NCBI GenBank assembly: GCA_018817795.1
Contig: JAHITJ010000117.1
Span: 47,501 to 111,500 of the forward strand
DNA: 64,000 nucleotides
Origin: Myxococcota bacterium
Lineage (GTDB): Bacteria; Myxococcota_A; Polyangia; HGW-17
Reading direction: 5' to 3'
The number at the start of each line of letters is the position of its first letter. Positions within the stretch are counted from its first letter, which is position 1. A program made the position numbers and the translations under genes. Shown here in pieces: positions 43,622 through 51,984 of the stretch. Below the pieces are notes generated by a model that saw only the letters and a list, made by a program, of their open reading frames with translations, made no database searches and was not told the origin of the DNA.

Positions 43622-44547
43622 GTCACGAACACAAACTGCTTTTTCACCTTCGCATGCTCACCGACTCGGTCCGGATGGAGGCCTATTGCAGGGCCATCGA
43701 GGGCACAGTCCGTCCCGGCGATGTGGTCGTGGATCTCGGCTCCGGTTCCGGAATCCTTGGCCTGCTGGCCGCCCGCGCCGGGGCTTCCCGCGTCTTCTGC
43801 GTCGAAAAGGACAAGTACATGGTCCAGCGCGCCCGGCGCATCGTCCATGACAACGGTTTCGACGGGGTCGTCGAGTTCCTGAACACCAAGATCGAGGATC
43901 TCGAAAGCTTTCCCCTGCCCGTCGACGTGATCGTCAGCGAGACCATGGGACCTGCCGGCATCGACGAGGGCATCTTCCAACTGTTCTCCCACTGTGTCCG
44001 CCTGCTGGGTTCGCGACCGCGCTGCATCCCCGATGAGCTCACGGTGCTGGCTGCGCCGCTGCAGGTTCATGAACTGGTCGAGCGTCGTGCCCAGGCGTGC
44101 AGGGTGGTCGGGCTGAACTTTTCTTCACTGGCCGGGAACATCGGCAGCATCTCACAGATCCTGCCCGTGATGCCGTCAATGCTCATCGGGCCCGTGGGAA
44201 AACTGTTCCACGGTGCTCCGGGCATCGACACGCTACCCGAGGAACTGACAGTGACGTGGGACCTGGCAGAGTTGTGCCCGATTGACGCGGTGGGCGTGTG
44301 GTTCAAGACACGGCTCTCCGAAGATGTGGACCTGGCCAACCCGCCCGAGGGACCTGACACCCACTGGAACCAGCTGGTGCTTCCGATCCTGCCCGGGACC
44401 GGTCCGATCCGGGGGGCTGTGCAGTTCACCCTGTGGCCCCGTTTCGACTCCATCACGCCCCGCTGGAAATGGCGGCTTTCCTGGGACGGCGGCGAGTACA
44501 CCGGTGATCCGGCCGATCTCGACGAACCCGAAGACCTCGAAGGCTGA
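43618..44547 (+). CDS. PRMT-like class I SAM-dependent methyltransferase
   Basis: VVDLGSGSGILGLLAARAGASRVFCVEKD; VDVIVSETMGPAGIDEGI in the position of the PRMT double-E loop; TTG start overlaps the upstream stop. Confidence 0.7.
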   Translation: MSHEHKLLFHLRMLTDSVRMEAYCRAIEGTVRPGDVVVDLGSGSGILGLLAARAGASRVFCVEKDKYMVQRARRIVHDNGFDGVVEFLNTKIEDLESFPLPVDVIVSETMGPAGIDEGIFQLFSHCVRLLGSRPRCIPDELTVLAAPLQVHELVERRAQACRVVGLNFSSLAGNIGSISQILPVMPSMLIGPVGKLFHGAPGIDTLPEELTVTWDLAELCPIDAVGVWFKTRLSEDVDLANPPEGPDTHWNQLVLPILPGTGPIRGAVQFTLWPRFDSITPRWKWRLSWDGGEYTGDPADLDEPEDLEG

Positions 44548-44690
44548 TCGAAGACCTGGGGAGTGACCCGCAAGTCTTTAACCGGGCACCGTAATCGGCT
44601 GCACCGGAGCATTCCTGAAATCCCTCAATGTCCGAAGGAACCGGGGTCTGCGCCCAACTCCCTGAGGATGCATCAAACCGTCGTTGCTGG

Positions 44691-44744
44691 TTCGATTTCG
44701 ATTTCGATTTCGATTTCGATTTGGACTTGGACTTGGACTTGGAC
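44691..44744 (+). repeat. Double hexanucleotide array (TTCGAT)5(TTGGAC)4
   Basis: Five exact TTCGAT (44691-44720) followed by four exact TTGGAC (44721-44744). Confidence 0.95.
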
Positions 44745-44788
44745 TCTTAAAAATCCAAGATACCAGGAAAACTGAAGGGGTCAGTCCT

Positions 44789-45502
44789 CTAGGAGACGAC
44801 CGTTTCCTCAATGTAGAGGATACGCGTGCAGTGGGGGCACTGCATCATTTCCTTCATGTCGTACAACTGGTTGAACATCTGCGGAGGGATGCCCATGTTG
44901 CAGCCCAGGCAGTTGTTGTTCTCGGCCTTTGCCACCGGTGGGAAGCGGCGCTTGGCCAGGAAGTCGTACTTACGGAACCACACCTTGTCGATCGTCGAGA
45001 CCAGCTTGGCGCGATCCACCAGCAGCAGCTTCAACTCGGAATTGATCTCCTCGATCTTCTTCGAGAAGATTTCCTCGCGCTGCATGAGCACCTTCTGGAA
45101 ATCGGCGATCTCGGCCTGGCGCTTGTCCACCTCGGCCCGGCGCTTTTCCACGGACTCCATCAGTGAGAGCACCTCGGTCTCGTGATCGCGGACCCGCTTG
45201 CGGATGCTGTCGAGGTCCTTCTGCAGCGCCACGTATTCCTTGGCGGACTGGACCTGGTCGATGGCCTGCATCCGCTTCTGGATGCGGTCCTCTTCCTCAG
45301 CCAGCGTTTCCTCGTGGGTCCGTTTCCAGCTCTCCACCTCGTCGAGGTTCTCGATTTCCTTTTTCAGAAATCCCTCGAGTTCGATGATGTCCTGACGCAG
45401 CCCGGCAAGCTCTTCGGGAAGCCTCACCAGTTCCTTTTCCAGTTCCTGTTGTCGGAGGTCATGCTGCTGAAGGGCGAGAAGTTGTTTAATCTGATTGATC
45501 AC
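44789..45502 (-). CDS. Coiled-coil protein with C-terminal C4 zinc ribbon (zf-RING_7/CT398-like)
   Basis: Long coiled coil then CLGCNMGIPPQMFNQLYDMKEMMQCPHCTRILY. Confidence 0.85.
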   Translation of the reverse strand: MINQIKQLLALQQHDLRQQELEKELVRLPEELAGLRQDIIELEGFLKKEIENLDEVESWKRTHEETLAEEEDRIQKRMQAIDQVQSAKEYVALQKDLDSIRKRVRDHETEVLSLMESVEKRRAEVDKRQAEIADFQKVLMQREEIFSKKIEEINSELKLLLVDRAKLVSTIDKVWFRKYDFLAKRRFPPVAKAENNNCLGCNMGIPPQMFNQLYDMKEMMQCPHCTRILYIEETVVS

Positions 45503-45561
45503 TGGTACCTCGCTGCGAGACCGCGGTCAACCGGCATGGAAAACCGGCGGTTTGCAATTCG

Positions 45562-45635
45562 TGGGCCCACCTGGACTCGAACCAGGGACCAACCGGTTAT
45601 GAGCCGGTGGCTCTAACCAACTGAGCTATAGGCCC
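45562..45635 (-). tRNA. tRNA with CAT anticodon (elongator Met or Ile2)
   Basis: Reverse complement GGGCCTATAGCTCAGTTGGTTAGAGCCACCGGCTCATAACCGGTTGGTCCCTGGTTCGAGTCCAGGTGGGCCCA; G1-C72 pair and lack of GGG/CCC anticodon stem exclude initiator. Confidence 0.92.
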
Positions 45636-45695
45636 GTGGCGGTCGTAGGTATATGAATTGAGGAGAAAAATGCAAGAAAAAAGCGGCAATGCAGG

Positions 45696-46964
45696 TTATT
45701 TAACCTGCGAATCTGCTGGTTTTTCCGGGTTTTTGAAGCGGATTGTCCACGAAACCCGGACCGGACAGGCAGGCTTGGCTGGCACGGGCACCGGAAGCTG
45801 GGACTCCAGCAGCCCCGCCAGCGGGGTCCCGGCGACCGCCTTCGGGGAGGTCATGGCCCACCGTCCCTGCTCGAAGGACAGTTTCAGTTCGGTCTCGGAC
45901 GGGTGCAGGAACAACAGGACCGTGGCGAACTCCTGCAGCGTGGGCATCACCGCTGCAAACATCCGGTCATCGCCGTCGGCGACCTGAAGCGGCGTGACCA
46001 CCCGGCGAGGACGCCATCTGCGGTCCAGTTCGGCGAACACGTGCCGGAAGTGCTCAAGGCGGGCGCCGTCTGCGGCCAGCTCCGGACAGATCCCCTTGAC
46101 CGTCGCGGCATCTGGCGTCACCCCCATGGTGGAGAGCCACACGCCGCGCGCGAGCACAGGAATGAAGTCGTGCCATGTCCCCTCGGAAACCTTCGCACAG
46201 ATCGCCTTCCATGCCTGAGGCTCCGCGGGTGGCTGGCACACCCGGACCAGGCTCTCGATGAACTGGCCACGCCCGGCCTGGTTCGCGGGCACGCCGCGGC
46301 CGAGCAACTGACGCGCCTCGGAGCAGCGACGGTCCGACAACAGCAGGCCGGCGAAGTCGAGCACGTAGTAGCGAAAGTCGGGCACCTTGGGGTGTTCCAG
46401 CAGTTTGTAAAAATAGGGGATGGCCGCCGCGCCCTGGACATGGGCGGTGTAATAGGCCAGGCGCTCCAGCGCCGCGGGTGTCATGTTGGGGAGGTAAAAA
46501 AGATAATCCAGGTGCAGCAGGCTCTCGGTCCGGTAGTTCTGGATCGTCCGCAGCGCACGACGGTAGTCCAGCACATCCTTGGCGGGGGCGTCCTGCGCGG
46601 GCGGCACCTTGAGCGCCCCCTCCTCGATCTCGGCCATGCGCCACAGCAGCACGGCCAGGAAGAAGTGCTCGCGCCAGTTCTTCTCACCCGAGATCATCAC
46701 CTTGTAACGCTGGCGCTCCAGCGTGCGATCGTTCAACTGAAGCCGTTCGACATACCGCGGCCGGAGGTCCATCCCCTCCAGCGGCCACAACGGCCGCACC
46801 TCAAGGACATGGGCCTGCGGGGCGGTCGCCGGGCACGTCAGTGCAGGCTTCACGACCGGCGCGGCCACGGGCTTCTTGACGGGCTTGGGGTCCGTGCACG
46901 CCCCTGCCGCGAGCCACAGCGGCAGAAACAGGAGCAGGATCAGGATGGGCACGGGTCTGAACAT
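45696..46964 (-). CDS. Predicted lipoprotein, unknown function
   Basis: MFRPVPILILLLFLPLWLAAGAC lipobox; helical body. Confidence 0.6.
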   Translation of the reverse strand: MFRPVPILILLLFLPLWLAAGACTDPKPVKKPVAAPVVKPALTCPATAPQAHVLEVRPLWPLEGMDLRPRYVERLQLNDRTLERQRYKVMISGEKNWREHFFLAVLLWRMAEIEEGALKVPPAQDAPAKDVLDYRRALRTIQNYRTESLLHLDYLFYLPNMTPAALERLAYYTAHVQGAAAIPYFYKLLEHPKVPDFRYYVLDFAGLLLSDRRCSEARQLLGRGVPANQAGRGQFIESLVRVCQPPAEPQAWKAICAKVSEGTWHDFIPVLARGVWLSTMGVTPDAATVKGICPELAADGARLEHFRHVFAELDRRWRPRRVVTPLQVADGDDRMFAAVMPTLQEFATVLLFLHPSETELKLSFEQGRWAMTSPKAVAGTPLAGLLESQLPVPVPAKPACPVRVSWTIRFKNPEKPADSQVK

Positions 46965-47083
46965 GCACCGAGAATACGCAAAACCCGCCCGGAATGCGAA
47001 AAGAATTTCCTGAGAATGTGTCCGGCGTTGCCCCTGGTCGGTACCTGCGCTATTTTCATGGGCATCGTCAGGAGTGCCGCGCC

Positions 47084-47596
47084 ATGAAGCATGCCAAATC
47101 CAGCCTGTTCGTCCTCGTGTTTGCGCTCGGTTGCGCGTCACCCTCGCTGGACGCGCGTCCCGACCTGCAGCCACCGTCGGTCTCGGGATACTGGTACATC
47201 GACCAGCCCATGCACGCGCTCTATGAGGCCACCGTCTACCACTTCGATGCCGACGGCCCGGTTTCAGCCACGGCTGCGTTTCCGGAGGACTACCGCACCG
47301 GGACCGTGGGAACCCTGGATTCCTCGATCACCTGCGAGTTCGCGGGCTCCTGGGCATCCGACGGGAGACAGTGGATGGAGATCGGGCTGACCTGCTCCGA
47401 TGGCCACGCCCGCGAGGCCGTGCTGATGTTCGAGCAGGGGCTCTCCAGTTGCACCGGTGACCATGGCTGTTTCCCGCTGCTGCACTCCGTCGACGGCGAC
47501 ACCGGGAACTGGACCCGCAACTGGCCCGAGTGGATGTGGACCCACTGCACCGGCGAGGACGAATGCATGACCCGCCTGCGCCAGTGGACCGGTTGA
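47084..47596 (+). CDS. Predicted lipoprotein, unknown function
   Basis: MKHAKSSLFVLVFALGCAS lipobox; Cys/Trp-rich C-terminus. Confidence 0.55.
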   Translation: MKHAKSSLFVLVFALGCASPSLDARPDLQPPSVSGYWYIDQPMHALYEATVYHFDADGPVSATAAFPEDYRTGTVGTLDSSITCEFAGSWASDGRQWMEIGLTCSDGHAREAVLMFEQGLSSCTGDHGCFPLLHSVDGDTGNWTRNWPEWMWTHCTGEDECMTRLRQWTG

Positions 47597-47764
47597 TAGC
47601 TTCCCGCCCGAGGAGCCGACCGAACCCGTGGACCTGACACGCCTGGGCCACGACCTGTGTGACGAAACCGACACTTTGGCCCGCTGTGCTTCGGTGTCGG
47701 CCGTGATTTGCTTGCGCCAGACCCGGGGAAGTGCTACCCAACAGATGGATCGACAGGTGTCCTT

Positions 47765-48343
47765 ATGCAAAATATCATGATTTCGATGATTCTGCTTGTG
47801 TTGGGCGCCCTGTCCGTCGCCTGTGAGGAAGACGACGGCTGGCACTTCAATCCGATCTGCGGAAATGGCGCGGTCGACGAGGGCGAGGAGTGCGACGCAC
47901 CCAGCCTCGGCGGCTCGACCTGCGAATCGATGGGCTTCACCGGAGGCATGCTGGGCTGCACCCTGGCCTGCACTTACAACACGACTGAATGCACCGGAGG
48001 CTGCACCGACATCTGCGTCGGGGGCGTCGCACGCTGCCTGTCTTCCGGAGACGCCATCGAGTCCTGCATCGTGGCTGAAAACGGTTGCACCGTCTGGAGC
48101 ACAATGGCCTGCCAGAATCCCACCCCCTTCTGCGTCACGCTCGAGGGCGAACCATTGTGCAACGAGGACGCCTGCGCGCCGGTCTGTACGATCGGTGCGC
48201 GCCGCTGCAACGAGGACGGAACCACCCGCCAGATCTGCCAGGCCGACAATGACGGCTGCCCCGAGTGGGACAGCAGCCCCTGCCCTGAGGAGCTTCCCGT
48301 CTGCGAGCTTGTCGAGGGCGTCTTCTCCTGCAACGCGATGTGA
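47765..48343 (+). CDS. Cys-rich lipoprotein with CGNGxVDxGEECD (myxobacterial-type Cys-rich repeat) motif
   Basis: MQNIMISMILLVLGALSVAC lipobox; ICGNGAVDEGEECDAPSLGGSTC. Confidence 0.75.
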   Translation: MQNIMISMILLVLGALSVACEEDDGWHFNPICGNGAVDEGEECDAPSLGGSTCESMGFTGGMLGCTLACTYNTTECTGGCTDICVGGVARCLSSGDAIESCIVAENGCTVWSTMACQNPTPFCVTLEGEPLCNEDACAPVCTIGARRCNEDGTTRQICQADNDGCPEWDSSPCPEELPVCELVEGVFSCNAM

Positions 48344-48355
48344 GCCGGAACCCCC

Positions 48356-49144
48356 ATGGACCTTTACCTGACCGCAGCCGGCCTCGGCCTCTCCTTCGGC
48401 AACCTCTGGATCTGCGTGCTGCTGGTCTTCTCGCTGCAGACGGCCAACCGCAACACCGCCGCGGGCTACCTGTTCGGGCGCGCCGTCGCCATCGTGGCGC
48501 TGTGCCTGATCGTGGCTCTTCTCGGCAGGGCCGTGCACATCCCGCGAGCGGCGCTTCATGCGTCCACCGGCGTGCTCCTGCTGGGCTTCGCCGCGTACCT
48601 GCTGTCTCTTCACGTGTTCGGCTGGGTACCCCCATGGAAACGGCGCACCCGACACACCGACGGGGCTGCCGACTGCGATCATCAGTGCTCCTCCTGTGCT
48701 CTCAGGCATGATCCCGCCGCCCACGAGGCTTGCGGCGACTGCGGCGACCATGGCGTGTGCTCGGCCGAGGAGCCCGAGGTGCGTGACCTGACCGTCGCGG
48801 CCCGCCGCGCGCACGGCAAGGATCTCGACAACGGAGGTACCGCGGCAGGGGATGCATCCGTGGCCGGCTTCTGGCCAGGAACCATGCTGGGGGCCCTGCG
48901 CGGCGCAGCCATGTGCAGCAAACTCGTGGTGCTGCTGCCGCTGCTGCTGACCGCTGGCTGGCACGAGGCGCTGGGTGTCGGCGTGGTCTTCTCCGTCACC
49001 TCCTCGGTCTATCCGCTGCTCGGCTTCGCCTTCGGCCGCTTCGCCCTCCGTCTGGTGGCTTTGAAAAAACCCCTCTTCTGGCTCAGTTCTGTCTTCCTGA
49101 TCGGCCTGGGGTCGCGTATGATCTGGATGGCCTTCACCCACTGA
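48356..49144 (+). CDS. Polytopic membrane protein (DsbD/TauE-like fold) with Cys/His-rich loop
   Basis: Hydrophobic TM segments flanking DCDHQCSSCALRHDPAAHEACGDCGDHGVC. Confidence 0.55.
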   Translation: MDLYLTAAGLGLSFGNLWICVLLVFSLQTANRNTAAGYLFGRAVAIVALCLIVALLGRAVHIPRAALHASTGVLLLGFAAYLLSLHVFGWVPPWKRRTRHTDGAADCDHQCSSCALRHDPAAHEACGDCGDHGVCSAEEPEVRDLTVAARRAHGKDLDNGGTAAGDASVAGFWPGTMLGALRGAAMCSKLVVLLPLLLTAGWHEALGVGVVFSVTSSVYPLLGFAFGRFALRLVALKKPLFWLSSVFLIGLGSRMIWMAFTH

Positions 49145-49155
49145 GGAGTTCATCC

Positions 49156-51180
49156 ATGCGCAAGGTTCCGCTTCTGACCTTCCTGATTCTTGCCGCCTGT
49201 TCATCGCCCGCGAGGCAGACCGCCGGTGACACCGGCAGGCTGGACGTCACCATCGAACTGGACTCGGACGGCTCCGCCCGAATCACCGAACATCTCAAGC
49301 TCTCCGCAAAGAAGCCCGATGCGGCACGCCTCACGCGCAACATCCACGTGCGGCCGATCTCCTTTCTGGCTGTTCAGGAGGTCAGCGACCTTACCCTTGT
49401 CGACGCCCAGGGAAGGCGCGTTCCGTTGCGGACCCGCGCTTACGGAGAGTGGGTCAACGCCGACTTCGGGAGCGTCGGCGCCGACGCGGACCTGACCTTG
49501 CGCTACAGCGTCTATCCGTTCTTTCCCGACCGCGAAACCTTCCGCTGGGTCGCCGTAGGCCTCTTCTGGCACCTGACGCTGACCGAAACCACCATACGAC
49601 TCATCGACGGCAGCAAGAGCAGTTATTCCAATCTGGCCGCGAAGATGAACTTCTCCGACTGCGAAACCTGCCGCTTCAAGCCGGCCGATGACGGCTTCAC
49701 CCTGACCGCCGGTTCTCCGATCCCGGCCGGGAGCACCCTTGAGCTCACCGGAAAGCGGGACCGGCCCGCCCCCGAGGTGGACACATTGCTTCCGATGGTC
49801 CGACAGAACTGGCCGTACCTCGCCTGGTTCGCGCTGATGCTGGGAGGTTCCCTCATGGCACTTTTCCTGGGGGCACGCGGTCGTAACCGCACGATCCGGG
49901 TGCTGAACTGGGCGTTGCTGATCCCGATCTCGCTTGTCCTGTTCCATGCGACACGCTACTGGCTCCATGAGCTGCCGGTGCGCCCCGGCGAGCTGGACTC
50001 GATGATCGGCGAATTCCTGTGGAACCCCGCGGTGCTGGCCCTCGTCGCGGCCTTCATCGGTTACCAGAACCGCAGCCTGGCGCGCTGGGAGAAGAAGTCC
50101 TGGTTCCTGCAGCACGGGGTGTTCCTTGTTTCGCTGGCGGTGCTGCCCGTCCCGACCTCCGGCGTGTGGTTCGTTCCGCTGGGTGCGCTGGTTCCGCTGC
50201 TGTTCTGGAGCCGGAAGTCCACCGCCACCTGGTTCGGCGCGGGCCTGTTCGAGGTGGCCGAGCACGTCCGCTCCGTCGGTGAGACGACCCTGAACGAGGC
50301 GTCGGCAAGGTTCCATATCCCGCCCGCCCACCTCGCGTTCCTGCTCGCCAGGGAACGCCACGCCGCCCTGTTGTTCGATCCGAAGGCCGAGAAGCTCATC
50401 AGTGCCGAGAACGCCCGCCTGCTTCAGAACGTCCAGGTGTGCCCTCACTGCGGCGGCGCGGACCTGCTCACCCGCGGCGCCGGCCACGCCGCCTGCGGCT
50501 TCTGCGGCCGCGAGTACGTCAGTTCATTCGCGCAGGCCACCGCCGAGCGGCCGGTGCCGGTCCTCATCGAGGCTGTCGCGTCGTTCTTCGGGTTCCTCGC
50601 AGGGGTGCTGGGAGCACTCGGACTGCTGGTTGGCACGGTGTTCTTCGTCATCGGTGTCACCGCCGGCGAGGGCCCAGCAGAGGCCTCCGTCCTTGCGCTG
50701 TTCACCATGGCTGTCTTTGCGCTGCTGACCTGGCGCACGGCCGTGTTCTCCCGCGACCTGCGCGAGGGCGTCGGGCTTGGGAAGCTCAAGTTCTGGATGG
50801 TGCTCGGCATCCCGGCGATCGTGCCTCTGTTGGTGCTGCTGAAGCTCTCGTCACGCCGCATCCAGCTGCACTTCGGACGACTGGAGCCCGGGGAACTCGA
50901 GACCGAGCTCAGGAAGGGGCCGATGGATCTGTCGGCCCTGGCCCGCTGGATGAAGACCGACGCGGCCGACGCAGCCGACGCTGCGGCCTACCTGTGCGGC
51001 AACCATCTGATCGACGCGATCTACGACCGGCGGCAGGCCCGTATCGCCCACCTTGACCTGTACCGCTCGCTGGCTGCCCGGGATGCCTGCTGCCTTCGCT
51101 GTGGCGGCACGCTGGGCATCCTCGACGGCGGCGTCCGCTGCCAGTTCTGCGGCGCCCAACCCGATGGAGGCATGTCATGA
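49156..51180 (+). CDS. DUF2207-like membrane protein with two zinc-ribbon motifs
   Basis: Signal/lipobox LAACSS; N-terminal beta domain then TM segments; CPHCGG..CGFCG and CLRCGG..CQFCG. Confidence 0.6.
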   Translation: MRKVPLLTFLILAACSSPARQTAGDTGRLDVTIELDSDGSARITEHLKLSAKKPDAARLTRNIHVRPISFLAVQEVSDLTLVDAQGRRVPLRTRAYGEWVNADFGSVGADADLTLRYSVYPFFPDRETFRWVAVGLFWHLTLTETTIRLIDGSKSSYSNLAAKMNFSDCETCRFKPADDGFTLTAGSPIPAGSTLELTGKRDRPAPEVDTLLPMVRQNWPYLAWFALMLGGSLMALFLGARGRNRTIRVLNWALLIPISLVLFHATRYWLHELPVRPGELDSMIGEFLWNPAVLALVAAFIGYQNRSLARWEKKSWFLQHGVFLVSLAVLPVPTSGVWFVPLGALVPLLFWSRKSTATWFGAGLFEVAEHVRSVGETTLNEASARFHIPPAHLAFLLARERHAALLFDPKAEKLISAENARLLQNVQVCPHCGGADLLTRGAGHAACGFCGREYVSSFAQATAERPVPVLIEAVASFFGFLAGVLGALGLLVGTVFFVIGVTAGEGPAEASVLALFTMAVFALLTWRTAVFSRDLREGVGLGKLKFWMVLGIPAIVPLLVLLKLSSRRIQLHFGRLEPGELETELRKGPMDLSALARWMKTDAADAADAAAYLCGNHLIDAIYDRRQARIAHLDLYRSLAARDACCLRCGGTLGILDGGVRCQFCGAQPDGGMS

Positions 51181-51196
51181 ACCCGACTCCAACGCC

Positions 51197-51352
51197 ATGA
51201 ACGGGGAGGTGGAGATCAACATGACACCACCACCCCCCGAGATGGCGGATGATCCGCCGATGGCCGATCCGATGGGCGAGCCTGTTGACATCTACGGCGG
51301 TCCGGTCATGGACGACGGGTCCTGGAAGACGCGCGACATGCCGTCGAAATAA
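51197..51352 (+). CDS. Small Pro/Met-rich protein (51 aa), unknown function
   Basis: MNGEVEINMTPPPPEMADDPPMADPMGEPVDIYGGPVMDDGSWKTRDMPSK between co-directional genes. Confidence 0.4.
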   Translation: MNGEVEINMTPPPPEMADDPPMADPMGEPVDIYGGPVMDDGSWKTRDMPSK

Positions 51353-51371
51353 TAGGGGGACAGGTCATCGC

Positions 51372-51983
51372 ATGAAGCTTTCCGGAAACGTGAGCGCCTT
51401 CTCCGGGTTCTGGATCGGACTCGCGGTCCTCGCGCCCGTGCTGGGTCTCACCCTGGCATGGTCCGCGTTTTCCGCGGAGACGCCTCGCGACGCCCTGCTG
51501 CGAGGAGGCGCGCTGGCGCTGCCGCTTTCACTGGCCGGTGCCACCGTGGTGGCCTTGATGGCCGATTTCCTGCCCGATCGCGGAAGACTGTCCTGGCTTG
51601 CGCTGTGTCTGACAATCCTGATTCTGGCCCTCTCGTTTGTCCTCTTGCGAAACTGGGTGATCATCGGAGGCACCGACGTCCGGATCGCCGCCGCCGATGC
51701 CATGGAAAAAAACGGCTACTACCTGACCAGGCAACTGTGGGATAGCTATGGCGCGTGGTCACTTCTGCTGCTGCCCGTGCTGATCCTGACGCTCGTGTTT
51801 GACTCGATCGTGCTTGCATTCCTCCCGCTGTTTCATCTGCCGTTCTGGGGCGCGCTGGGGCTTCTGCTGCTGCGCTTGCTGAGCTGGCTCGCGCTCGGCG
51901 GCGGGCTGGCCGCGGCGCTGACGGCCGGGTTGATGCGCCTTCGGAGGTGTCACCGCCAGGACCGTGCCGGTATTCCGCCGTGA
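51372..51983 (+). CDS. Multi-TM membrane protein, unknown function
   Basis: Five to six hydrophobic segments. Confidence 0.55.
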   Translation: MKLSGNVSAFSGFWIGLAVLAPVLGLTLAWSAFSAETPRDALLRGGALALPLSLAGATVVALMADFLPDRGRLSWLALCLTILILALSFVLLRNWVIIGGTDVRIAAADAMEKNGYYLTRQLWDSYGAWSLLLLPVLILTLVFDSIVLAFLPLFHLPFWGALGLLLLRLLSWLALGGGLAAALTAGLMRLRRCHRQDRAGIPP

Positions 51984-51984
51984 A

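Noticed and set aside
45562-45635. Initiator tRNA-fMet
   Set aside because: Has a G1-C72 pair and an ACCGG/CCGGT anticodon stem, not the initiator mismatch and GGG/CCC stem
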